64,000 bases of DNA from Azospirillum humicireducens (GTDB lineage Bacteria > Pseudomonadota > Alphaproteobacteria > Azospirillales > Azospirillaceae): contig NZ_CP028905.1 of NCBI RefSeq assembly GCF_001639105.2, positions 114,298 through 178,297 on the forward strand, read 5' to 3'. Positions 35,101 to 39,238 of the stretch are shown one piece after another; position 1 is the stretch's first letter, and every line of letters starts with the position of its first letter. The position numbers were made by a program, and so were the translations under genes. Below the pieces are notes generated by a model, which was not told the origin of the DNA, searched no databases, and saw only the letters and a program-made list of their open reading frames with translations.

Positions 35101-36908
35101 TTGGCTTCATCGTTGAATGTCGCCGTTCCGCCGATGGTGCCCTTGTAGTTGTTCACATCGGTCAGGGTGAGGTTCGCAGAGGCGCCGGAGGAAACCTTGA
35201 CGGAGTTCGGATCGCTCAGGGCGGTGCCGTTCATGCTGCCGCTGTTGCCGGCGATGATGGTGTTGGCGACCAGAAGCTTCGATCCGGCGCCCACTGACGA
35301 CCCACCGGCGGAAATGCCGGCGGAGGCAAGGCCGTTGGACACCGTGTTGACTGTCGTGTTGTTGGCGATCGTGACGTTGCGGATCTTGGCGTCGAATGTG
35401 TTCGTTGTGGATATGATGATCATGCCGCCAATCAGATTGGCGTCGGTGGAACTGCTCGTGTAGCTGTTGTTGGCAATGACCGTGTTCTCGACGACCAGGG
35501 AGGCTCCGCTGGACCGGATCGGCGCGAACATGTTGGTGCTTGCGCCCGTGCCCTTTCCGTCGAGCAGGAGCGAGTTCCTGACACTCAAGGTCCCGGTTGC
35601 GAGCGCTGCCAGCGTCGTGCCGTAGCTGTACCGGAACGTCACGCCCTCGACATTCACCGTGCCGTTCTGCGCGCTCAGGACCCCCAGGCCCGCTGCCGCT
35701 CCGCCATTGAACCGTTCGAAGACCAGGTTCTGGACGGTGAGCGTCTTGCCGGACGCATTCAGGGTGATGCCGCGGGCATCCGTCGAGGTCGTATCGCTGT
35801 TGGTGTCGAGGTCGCCGTTGAGGGCGATGTCGGCGATCCCATCGCTGTCGACGTCGCCGTTGATCGTCAGGCTCTTGCCGGAAATGGTGAGCGGGCTGGC
35901 CGAGCCGGTTCCCAGCGACACCGCCGTTCCTTTCAGGGTGGGATCGAAGACGATGACATCGCCGTCGGCGGCGTTGGTGATCTGGTAGTTCAGCGATCCG
36001 GCCGTCGCGTCGGTTCCCGTCGTCCCCGAGGCCAGCGTCACCGTCCTGGTCTGCAGGGTGCCGGTGAACGCATCCATCGAAGCCTGGGCGAAGGGGGCCG
36101 CCGCCTCGATCGCGCCGGTCCGAACCTCCAGGGTCCAGTTCTTGTCCTCGCCGCTGCCGGTGTTGTCGCTGGACGCCGCGACATCGGCGCCGGTCAGCCG
36201 GTGGATCGTCTGGACGAAATCCTGGCCATTCTGGCCGGCACCGACATTGCAGGCATAGAACAGAAGGTCGCCGCCGGGCCGCAGCGCCTTGCCGATCGCC
36301 TGAAGGTCGGCCGCCCGGTTCTCCAGCCCCGCCGTCCAATAGGTTCTGCCGCCGATGTAGAGATGCCCCTCGCCGCCGTGGCTGACCACCTGGACGGACT
36401 CCAGGCCGGACATGCCGGACAGCGCGTCCGCCATCTGGCCGAACGCCTCCTTCTGGGAATCGAGCAGGACGATCTTGGCGTCGGGGGCGATGTCCTTGAT
36501 CAGCGTCTGGTAATCGACAACGGACGTGTCGACGAACACCACCGACCGGTAGGTTTCCTGATTCTGCACCTGGGCATCGAAGGCCAGGACGGGGGTCTGC
36601 GTGGAAAGCTGTGCGGAGGGCGGGGCGGGGGAGATGGGGACGGCCTGGCCGGAGGCCGCCGTGTCCGTTGCCTGCGGAGCCTTGGCCGCATCCGGCTGCC
36701 AGGCATCGGGATTGCCCAACTGGCTGTCCGGCTGGGCATCCGGCAGTGGCTGGTCGGGTTGGACATGCGTTTCCGCAACGGTCGCCACGCCGGCCGCATC
36801 GAACATGAAGCGTGGTTCGAGGGCCATCGGGAGGATGGAGGAGGATGGCTTGCCGGACTTGCCGGGACGCCCGCTCATGCCCGCACCGTTCGGAACCCGC
36901 CTGCGCAT
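20151..36908 (-). CDS. Giant (~5,585 aa) exported repeat protein: LEPR motif, DUF4347, PATR repeats, Ig-like domains
   Basis: Start taken at ATG 36908 (GGGGGT upstream); GTG 36923 or ATG 36878 are alternatives. No Sec signal is seen; instead ALEPRFMFDAAG lies at residues ~29-40, the LEPR-type motif typical of very long exported proteins. Residues ~120-270 are DUF4347 (VVSHGGEGHLYIGG, LLFYACNVGAG). Then come a beta-helix-like part, a cadherin-like part, and two blocks each introduced by an LREA motif and built from about 20 PATR units (GANTYTGATTVSAGTL type), separated by cadherin-like domains. Ig-like/Big repeats (nt ~24,590-21,600) follow, then a Thr run, Ser/Gly repeats, a GGLGG tract, a Gln/Gly-rich tail, and a short ending DLLTALANHILPDSWAA. 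Probably a surface adhesin or matrix protein. It heads the operon with tolC, two hlyD genes and the M50 gene. Confidence 0.93.
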   Translation of the reverse strand: MRRRVPNGAGMSGRPGKSGKPSSSILPMALEPRFMFDAAGVATVAETHVQPDQPLPDAQPDSQLGNPDAWQPDAAKAPQATDTAASGQAVPISPAPPSAQLSTQTPVLAFDAQVQNQETYRSVVFVDTSVVDYQTLIKDIAPDAKIVLLDSQKEAFGQMADALSGMSGLESVQVVSHGGEGHLYIGGRTYWTAGLENRAADLQAIGKALRPGGDLLFYACNVGAGQNGQDFVQTIHRLTGADVAASSDNTGSGEDKNWTLEVRTGAIEAAAPFAQASMDAFTGTLQTRTVTLASGTTGTDATAGSLNYQITNAADGDVIVFDPTLKGTAVSLGTGSASPLTISGKSLTINGDVDSDGIADIALNGDLDTNSDTTSTDARGITLNASGKTLTVQNLVFERFNGGAAAGLGVLSAQNGTVNVEGVTFRYSYGTTLAALATGTLSVRNSLLLDGKGTGASTNMFAPIRSSGASLVVENTVIANNSYTSSSTDANLIGGMIIISTTNTFDAKIRNVTIANNTTVNTVSNGLASAGISAGGSSVGAGSKLLVANTIIAGNSGSMNGTALSDPNSVKVSSGASANLTLTDVNNYKGTIGGTATFNDEANRDYRPASTATSFINAGDGSTATNTGGSYDIRGMDRIRDGALDLGAYEVHWNAGTPTADLNGSGAGSNETVNTATPASGVLIAPSAVLAQTDSDTRLLRGTIALSGTADGAAEMLSVSASDVTTINGYGISVTGNGTATITLMGAASVANYQAAIRLIQYKNTSGSYTSGTRTATVTVNDGETTSSAQTSSIVVTGGISIPSIISATYDAATNQLVVTGNNIADGDSIDVTKLTLTGEGANSYALTGNSTVTSGPSSNVFTITLGATDQAFVEGLLNKDGTSSQGATTYNLAAAANWNSTQSAPADTTGNGVTVSSTQKPAIGSVTYDASTGVLTVTGTNLVHQPGSNNDIDLTKLTVTGQASGTAALTGAVEITSATSFTVTLSGATKTSVDALLNKNGTSSTGGTTYKITAADDWNGTIYGDISDATGAGITVSGNNSAPAIANLNADSVAWAGVGATVTLDAGTAVTVSDAENGAGNWSGASLTVQRSATSGTASGAWSADVFGFGGSYTVTPSNATSGTIADGATQFATYTNTGGVLTVTFDGNATAARIGTLMSGISYRNDTPAGDATIRFTLDDGHGASSTADVAVTTSFIYVTGSGDDSTIDATDGVGLREAVAIANGQAGTQTIVFGSGLASQTITLGSDLAIGENITFDADAASDLTIAGSTITVATGTTLTLSNGSGDTLTVSSKISGSGGVTKTGTGTATLSGGNDYSGATTVSAGTLTVNDGIGDSSAVTVTSGATLELSGSETIGSLAGGGTVTLNANTLTTGGANTSTSFDGVIGGTGGLTKAGSGTLTLTGTNGYTGATTVNAGTLELNSSAGTALADGSAVTVASGATLSLASASETIGTLSGVSGATLALGGNALTVNQGTTGTFAGAITGTSAASLTLTGTTNNTTLTLSGTTNSTGFAGGITVTKGWLEVSSAGNTGTGTLTLNGGTLRASTSFTNSNSIVIGSSGGTFSTGSGNTLTIAGTISGSGSLTKGGVGNLVLSGDNSSFTGAFTIGNGTVTVSHANALGSTAGGTTVSSSGALALSGGITIAENLTLSGTGVSSGGALISASGTNTVSGTVTLNDDTTVTTTSDLTLSGVVSGSFGLTKAGTGTLTLTGTNSYTGATTVNAGTLALNSSAGTALADGSAVTVASGATLTLSSASETIGTLNGVSGATLSIGANALTINQASSGTFSGVVSGSGSLTKTGNFNLTLDGNTNRTNFSGTLTIDGAGWIVVGAASNLGSGDITLTNGGHLRLSGDITLPNNIVVGTGGGSIGNLGGTSSTISGTISGSGALEKNATGTLTLSGNNSSFTGSMTVSVGTLIVAHNNALGSTAAGTTVASGAALSLSGGITIAENLTLSGTGVSSGGALISASGSNTVSGTVTMAANTTVTTTSDLTLSGVVSGSFALTKAGTGSLTLSGSNTYTGATTVSAGTLVAGNANALGTTAAGTTVSSGATLAVANNVTLAEALTVSGTGVSSAGALQVTSGSGTVSGTVTMGADTTIGVSGTGLTLSGVVSGSYALTKAGTGSLTLSGNNTYTGATTVSAGTLVVTHDNALGTTAAGTTVASGATLAVGSGITLAEALTVSGIGVSSAGALQVTSGSGTVSGTVTMGANTTIGVSGTGLTLSGVVSGAYALTKAGTGTLTLSGSNSYTGATTVSAGTLAVAHNNALGTTAAGTTVSNGAALAIADGITLAEALNVRGSGVSSGGALQVTSGSATVTGDITLTANTVINVTGTGLALSGVISGSGGVIKSGTGTLTLSGTNTYTGATTLNVNGGTLVVTGTLNGASAGAVTLGSNSTLAGTGTVNGGITLVSNATLAPGIAGTNSGVGTLTINGGLTIQSGGILAVDLASASSYDQVVVTGAVSIDTNATLTTGGAYVPSRTTNGDSFVIISNDGSDAVTGNFNGLTSGASITLNSGTITISYAAGSNSNDVVLTGPANQAPVLGGTFTGAGTVNDNATITPFAGVTMTDADDSTGTFTVTITYTAANGTLSSAGGGLSGTAGNYTLTATTPGGLQTLLQALVFTPTNNQVVPGTTVQTTFSLTASDGISSSSANTGTVITTSSINDAPTDIALSNSSISIFEGANGVVGTLSATDADTGQTLTYTLVSGTGDTDNALFNISGTSLRANDATTLTSGQSYSIRVRVSDGTATYEKTFTIGVTNDLVVDVTAIDSSAPNGTYAADKADGGGLDLREAIALANNMLGNITIRFASTLNGTITLPVSLTVRSGVTLAMDSDTNSRSITITGNGFTLGNSFGVSVDTGDTLTINSTLADNGTNTAALTKSGAGTLVLGGTNNTSSGNTGINTITVGAGTLSVAGDANLGTDAVTMNGGTLAVTGATTIDNDLTLSSDSSITNANAVTLSGAITGTGALTKLDSGKLTLSGSGNSWSGGFTIRNGEVELGTTGTIGSGTITLNGGTLTTTATSQTLTNAIAIGSSNGTVKTANALTLSGIVSGSGALTKTGSGTVTLSGSNSHSGSVTVSAGTLTASGGSAIGDGSAVTVSTGATLALGAAETIGSLSGAGTVTLGSYILTAGDGTNTTFSGVLSGTGGLTKAGSGTLTLSGSNTYTGATSVSAGTLALQGGASIADTSAVTVSAGATLWFDDSVSETIGSLSGGGTVTLNNGTLTMGGDNTSTTFSGVIEQNQTGNIVKTGTGTMTLSGTNTYTGTTTISRGTLSVTGATNISTGALTIDNGTLAITGTGASLANLITAGTFGATVTASNTATLTGVISGSGSLTTGGSGTLTLSGANTYSGGTTVSDGTLTLSGGSAIADAGAVTVNSGATLALGAAETIGSLSGAGSVSLGNYTLTTGGNSSTSFSGAISGTGGLTKGGTGTLTLSGANTYTGATTVSAGTLTVSGGSAISNSSAVTVNSGATLALSAAETIGSLAGAGSVTLGTYTLTIGGDNTSTSFSGVLSGTGGLTKGGTGTLTLSGANTYTGATTVSGGTLTASGGSAISDSSAVTVNSGATLSLGAAETIGSLTGAGSVTLGSYTLTAGGDNTSTSFSGVLSGTGGLTKGGTGTLTLSGANSYTGATTVSGGTLTASGGSAIADDNAVSVSSGATLALSAAETIGSLSGAGNVTLGANTLTVSPSSGSTSFSGVLSGTGGLTKSGAGSLTLSGANTYTGATTVSAGTLTVSGGSAIADSSAVTVASGATLSVPDTETVGSIAGAGAIVLGGTLTAGGNNTSTEFSGVISGSGGATLTKQGSGTLTLSGTNTYNGGTSIFAGTIIAASTGGLGTSGVDLAAGTTLSFAVTGSFGNYIQLSGAATIDVGSGYAATLSNTIDGSFDLTKSGAGTLTLSGSSTYSGSTTVSAGTVLVTGALGDTSGVTVASGATLGGTGSIFASGSSNTLTVASGGTLAPGVAGTNNGIGSLTVNGNLSMSGTLAVEIAGTGSPGTNYDQVIVSGGVTLASGSSAVTVTRVNGFTPVNGATYKVIDQTGSGAVSSTLSGLAQGATLNTNNDLYTVDYAGGTGNDLVLTALVNPTVSSVSASTADGSYKAGDTITITVTFNRAVTVTGTPTLALGNNSRTATYASGSGTTTLSFTYTVQAGDTSADLDYASTSALALSGGTILDSSTNLAAILTLAAPGAANSLGANKAIVIDTTAPNAPSAADMTAGTDTGTSSTDNITGNATPTFTGTAEPNSTVRLYDTDGTTVIGTGTADGSGNWSITVSTLSPGNHTVTAKATDAAGNVSTASTGLPITIDTAAPATPGTPVLATASDTGTSDSDGITRTTTPTVTGTAEAGSTVTLYDTDGTTVLGTATADGSGNWSITSSTLTAGTHSLSVKATDTAGNTSTASSGLSVTVDTTAPTVSSVTSSTPNGTYKAGDTVSIQVVFSEAVTVTGTPTLALGTGRSATYASGSGGTTLTFTYVVQDGDTAADLDYASTAALAGTIADIAGNAATLTLPATGGGSSLAGSKAIVIDTAAPTVSAVSAVNGTYRAGAAIDVTVTFSEAVTVSGTPTFGITLDNGTVVQAAYLSGSGGTALTFRYTVGTNLVDADGIGIGGSISGGSIADLVGNSAIRTLSGIASMAGVRIDSVPPTVTDVTSSTDNGTYTTGQTISIQVTFSEAVTVSGTPTLALNTGRTATYSSGTGTNTLTFTYTVQAGDAAVDLDAVNSSALAGSITDIAGNAGVLTLTAPGDLRSLGLNKNIAIDTTAPSIRSIIVPTDGLYGVGKTLSFYIQASEVVIVNGAPTITLDIGGQTRQAVYNSAASSGAILRFDYAVQAGDSDSDGIAVTGLNLNGGSIADRAGIPLPVALTGVPGLQNVLVDTVPPATPSVPVLAAGQDTGLSASDGLTNLNRPTVGGTAEPGSTVTVLIDGVAAGTTIAGSDGNWSFTPTTPLADGSHAITSRATDQAGNSSGTSAALTLTIDATAPALSTPAIAGADNTANVISTGRPTLTGIADPNSTVTVIVDGVAVGTATAGSDGRWSFAVASPLADGAHSVVTTATDRAGNIGRSGTLNLTVDSQAPTVSAGGSAPTLNAGGTATLGSAVSLSDASSLNQVIVTLTDARSGDELVIGALPAGIAAARDGTSIVLTGVASAADYQAAVRAIGLRSGASDPSFAGTATSRSIAIQARDLVGNSSTAATVTVAVARVTTTTTTTTTTTPTVNTTNSPAVTTTVTNSGNGPSQSGSSTTGSSSNGPSSNTSSGSVLGGSVLGGSVLGSGGSGPSLPGSSGTGGAGTPGGSSSTDAGRSVTLGSVGGSSSSTDAGRSVTLGSVSGNSSSTDAGRSVTLNSIGGSGSSSGSGSGLGGSGLGGGLGGGLGGGLGGSLAGGGLGGGNLGGTGPGGTGLGATGLGSGLGTGGTPGGTGTGTGANTGGQSTSGQTGTQGNGLNNGQGQGQERGNGLATGQGRGPAAGQPGPQAPQGQRGQGQQGQGEPQVQPQNQNQPQSQGAPQDGGGTPADGAGQPADRGADSRAEIMPASPGFARQVARAHGGPAGAADLLTALANHILPDSWAA
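20831..20992 (-). repeat. Three 54-bp tandem repeats near the 3' end of the giant gene
   Basis: Nearly identical units start at 20831, 20885 and 20939. They encode an 18-residue repeat containing SSTDAGRSVTLGSV. They lie in the low-complexity tail between the Ig-like domains and the Gly/Gln-rich end. Confidence 0.9.
21214..21245 (-). repeat. In-frame hexanucleotide tract (GTGGTC) encoding poly-threonine
   Basis: Four perfect GTGGTC units at 21220-21243 with degenerate flanks encode an 11-Thr run. Because the unit is 6 bp, slippage would change length without breaking the frame. Confidence 0.8.
25671..26795 (-). repeat. Tandem ~282-bp (94-residue) PATR repeats within the giant gene
   Basis: The same segment recurs at 25671, 25953, 26235, 26517 and 26796 (spacings 282, 282, 282, 279). 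Units are nearly identical over long stretches and each encodes one GANTYTGATTV-type PATR motif plus an AETIGSL-type rung. Confidence 0.88.
30106..31137 (-). repeat. Tandem ~345-bp (115-residue) PATR repeats within the giant gene
   Basis: The same segment recurs at 30106, 30451, 30796 and, more diverged, 31138; a further related copy starts at 29755. The 30106 and 30451 units are nearly identical. Each encodes SGVVSGSYALTKAGTGSLTL followed by a TYTGATTV motif. Confidence 0.88.
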
Positions 36909-37515
36909 CGCTACTACCCCCACAATTTCAGAACCCCGCGAATCCTATACTAAAGGTAATCGCTTCAACGCCACACACGATCTTGCATGGATCCGGTTTG
37001 TTCACAGGTGCAATCCGATGGCCGGCCGATGCAATTCGTTACAACCCGTCACAGACCCGCCGATTGTCACCGGACGAAGAGGAAAACCGTCGAATTTCGA
37101 CAACCTTGTCCGTCCGGGTCTTGCGGGCCGGCAGATGTCTCGGGATCTGTGGAGGGAAGCGGAAGCGTAAGTATTGAGAGAGGGGGGTAAAGGACGGGAT
37201 GTCGGATCGGGGAAGGCGGGCAACACGCCTTGCGCGGCTCCGAAGCTGCATGACCTCGTCGCGGAACGAGCGGCGGCCCGCGACGCTGACGGCGGCGCCG
37301 GAAAAGCGGACCTGAGCGTATGGAAGACGTCCGACGGCGCCGACGCGAGATTGCGCCGATCGGGAGGCGGCGGCGATCGGGGGTGATCTGTGCGCCCGGA
37401 GCCCGGCCGTCCCTGTTCAAGGCGCCGGCACCGTCATCGACCGGAAGCAGGCGGGGGTGGCATCCGCCGCTTCCGGAAGATCCCCGCCTGCCGGTGGAGC
37501 CCTGTGCCGGCGCCC
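36909..37515. other. 607-bp intergenic region upstream of the giant gene
   Basis: No convincing gene: the short frames here are Arg/Pro- or Gly-rich shadows without RBS. The part next to the giant gene is less GC-rich and should hold its promoter on the minus strand; a poor candidate is cttcaa (36963-36968) as -35 with atccta (36942-36947) as -10, both read on the minus strand, 15 bp apart. The far part holds the inverted repeat at 37447-37491 downstream of the collar gene. Confidence 0.5.
37447..37491 (-). terminator. Possible transcription end of the collar-protein gene
   Basis: GCAGGCGGGG (37447-37456) and CCCCGCCTGC (37482-37491) form a perfect 10-bp stem with a 25-nt loop, 25 bp beyond the collar-gene stop. 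A second, mutually exclusive 7-bp pairing CCGGAAG/CTTCCGG overlaps it. There is no T-run, so a Rho-dependent end or chance pairing in GC-rich DNA is possible. Confidence 0.35.
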
Positions 37516-38292
37516 TTACGGACGATTCGGATAAAGGCCGTTGGCCACGATGCAGACGGTCTGCCCGATCGCCGGGGACTGGGTGGAAACTTTCTGGGTC
37601 GCGCCGGCCGAAGCCGGGGCGACGGCCACCCTGCCGCCGGTGATGCCGGTGTTGGGTACTGTGATGGAGCCGCTGGCCGTCCCCTTCACATTGGCTGCGG
37701 TGCCCGGTCCGCTGGTGTTGTAAGGACCGTTCAGGGTGACGCCGAGGCCGCCATCCGAGACGCTGGCATCGCCGAGATAGACGGTTCCCGAGGTCGGGGC
37801 CGACACCGGGTTGCCGCCGTTGGTGATGGGAACGCTGACGTTGCCTGTGAACGGCACGGTGGTCGAACCGCTTGTTCCGCCGCCGGTGCCGGTGAAGGTG
37901 GCGGCGTGGGTGTGCGGCTGCAGCGGGACCTGTGTCGGCGCCAGCAGAAGCTCCTGCTGGCCGACCTTGGCGCCAATCGCGATGTTCGCCAGGCCGGGAC
38001 CGGTGCCGCTGCCGATGACGGCACGGCCGCGCAGGTCAGGAATGCCGAACGTATTCACTTTGTCGCCGCCGTAGCTGAAACCGACCAGTGCGAACAGCGC
38101 CTGATACTCCCGAATCGCCAAAGTGCGGCCATCGGCTAGGATATAGTTGCGCGGGCACCAGTCGAAGGCAAATGTACAGATTGTTCCGATATATGCATCA
38201 TCGTTGCAGGCAAGCGCAGGACTCGACGAAAGGGAAATTCCACCGAGAAGCGCAAATGACATTGGAAGGAAAATTTTTTTCATGGAAATCAT
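37516..38292 (-). CDS. Secreted tail-collar-domain protein (microcystin-dependent-protein type)
   Basis: 258 aa from ATG 38292; ATG 38283 (MKKIFLP) is an equally possible start because AAGGA lies 3 nt before the first and 12 nt before the second. A signal peptide ends at PALA-CN. The mature start YIGTICTFAFDWCPRNYILADGRTL and FGIPDLRGRAVIGSGTGPG are the phage tail collar domain as in MdpB-type proteins. The remaining ~150 residues are Thr/Gly/Ser-rich with fibre-like repeats (GTGGGTSGSTTVPFTGNV). No phage genes are nearby, so this is a chromosomal family member, probably exported to the periplasm or surface. Same strand as the giant gene but 607 bp away. Confidence 0.85.
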   Translation of the reverse strand: MISMKKIFLPMSFALLGGISLSSSPALACNDDAYIGTICTFAFDWCPRNYILADGRTLAIREYQALFALVGFSYGGDKVNTFGIPDLRGRAVIGSGTGPGLANIAIGAKVGQQELLLAPTQVPLQPHTHAATFTGTGGGTSGSTTVPFTGNVSVPITNGGNPVSAPTSGTVYLGDASVSDGGLGVTLNGPYNTSGPGTAANVKGTASGSITVPNTGITGGRVAVAPASAGATQKVSTQSPAIGQTVCIVANGLYPNRP

Positions 38293-38631
38293 AATTCCTT
38301 GTCTGTGGTTTGGTGAGGCATCTTTGCAAAAGTGTTGGAAATTTATTTAATTCTTCGCTCGAGGTGAGGTTGCGTGCGATCTGATTTCGCTTCAAAATCC
38401 TACCATAATCAAAAACCCTTTAAATAGAATTTTTCAGAAAATCTCGCGTTTCTGGAGACATAACGATTGGCATTATAGACGCAGGCGCGATCCAGGGATA
38501 TCTGACATCGCCATGACATATCACGACGATTTCCCTTCGGCCTGACGGGGAGAGGGAAAGGCCTGCTGCACAGACGGCGACGCTTGCGCTATGATCGGGT
38601 CACCGTTCCTTGGGAAGAAGAGAGTTCTTCG
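38293..38631. other. 339-bp divergent intergenic region, AT-rich near the collar gene
   Basis: It separates the collar gene (minus) from the glycine-zipper lipoprotein gene (plus). The half next to the collar gene (about 38,300-38,470) is much AT-richer than its surroundings, with short A/T runs. No small gene was supported. A candidate -10 for the lipoprotein gene is listed separately. Confidence 0.5.
38566..38595 (+). promoter_or_regulatory. Candidate sigma-70 promoter of the glycine-zipper lipoprotein gene
   Basis: TATGAT at 38590-38595 is a good -10 hexamer, 36 bp before the ATG. The matching -35 region (about 38566-38571, CTGCAC) is poor, with an 18-bp spacer. Confidence 0.35.
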
Positions 38632-39123
38632 ATGCGTGCCCACACCCGTTTCACCCGCATCGCAGCGGTTGCGGTGCTTGCGCTGTCCACCGCGCTCGCC
38701 GGCTGCCAGACCGGCTCGATGGGCACCAAGGAGGGGTTCGGCACCGTCGGCGGTGCGGTTGCCGGCGGCCTGATCGGCTCGCGCTTCGGCGGCGGTTCGG
38801 GCAAGCTGGTGGCGGTCGGCATCGGCACGCTCTTGGGCGCCTTCGCCGGGCGGGAGCTTGGCGCTTCGCTCGACCGTGCCGACCAGGCCTATGCCGACCG
38901 TGCCGCGACCCAGGCCTACAGCGCGCCCATCGGCCAGCGGATCAGCTGGAACAACCCGCAGTCGGGCAATCAGGGCGTCATCGTGCCGGTCCGCGACGGC
39001 TATGACGGCTCCGGCTCCTACTGCCGCGAGTTCCAGCAGACCATCGTCGTCGGCGGCCGCACCGAACAGGCCTTCGGCACCGCCTGCCGCCAGCCCGACG
39101 GGTCATGGAAGATCGTGGGCTGA
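38632..39123 (+). CDS. Glycine-zipper outer-membrane lipoprotein (17-kDa surface antigen type)
   Basis: 163 aa from ATG 38632, preceded by GAAGAAGAGAG. The open frame reaches 38584 but the signal peptide starts here: RFTRIAAVAVLALSTALAGC gives a lipobox (LAGC, Cys about residue 25). A glycine-zipper 2TM segment follows (GTVGGAVAGGLIGSRFGGGSGKLVAVGIGTLLGAFAGREL), then a C-terminal domain ISWNNPQSGNQGVIVPV ... YCREFQQTIVVGGRTEQAFGTACRQPDGSWKIV typical of the Rickettsia 17-kDa antigen family. Role: outer-membrane structural lipoprotein. Monocistronic as far as can be seen. Confidence 0.9.
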   Translation: MRAHTRFTRIAAVAVLALSTALAGCQTGSMGTKEGFGTVGGAVAGGLIGSRFGGGSGKLVAVGIGTLLGAFAGRELGASLDRADQAYADRAATQAYSAPIGQRISWNNPQSGNQGVIVPVRDGYDGSGSYCREFQQTIVVGGRTEQAFGTACRQPDGSWKIVG

Positions 39124-39238
39124 CGGAACAAGACGGAGCGTCGGCTTTCCTGCGTCCGCTTGCCGACCTCCGTTTGGCGGAGGAAGATGGGCGGCCCTTC
39201 CCGTCGCTCCCTCCGTCTAACGATCCCGGTCAGCTCCT

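Noticed and set aside
37067..37420. 117-codon minus-strand frame in the gap upstream of the giant gene
   Set aside because: Arg/Pro-rich without homology or RBS; neighbouring frames are equally open.
37516..38292. Prophage remnant suggested by the tail-collar domain
   Set aside because: No other phage gene, integrase or att site is nearby, and the protein has a signal peptide.
38198..38395. 65-codon minus-strand frame overlapping the collar gene start
   Set aside because: It overlaps the well-supported collar gene and its signal peptide in another frame and lacks an RBS.
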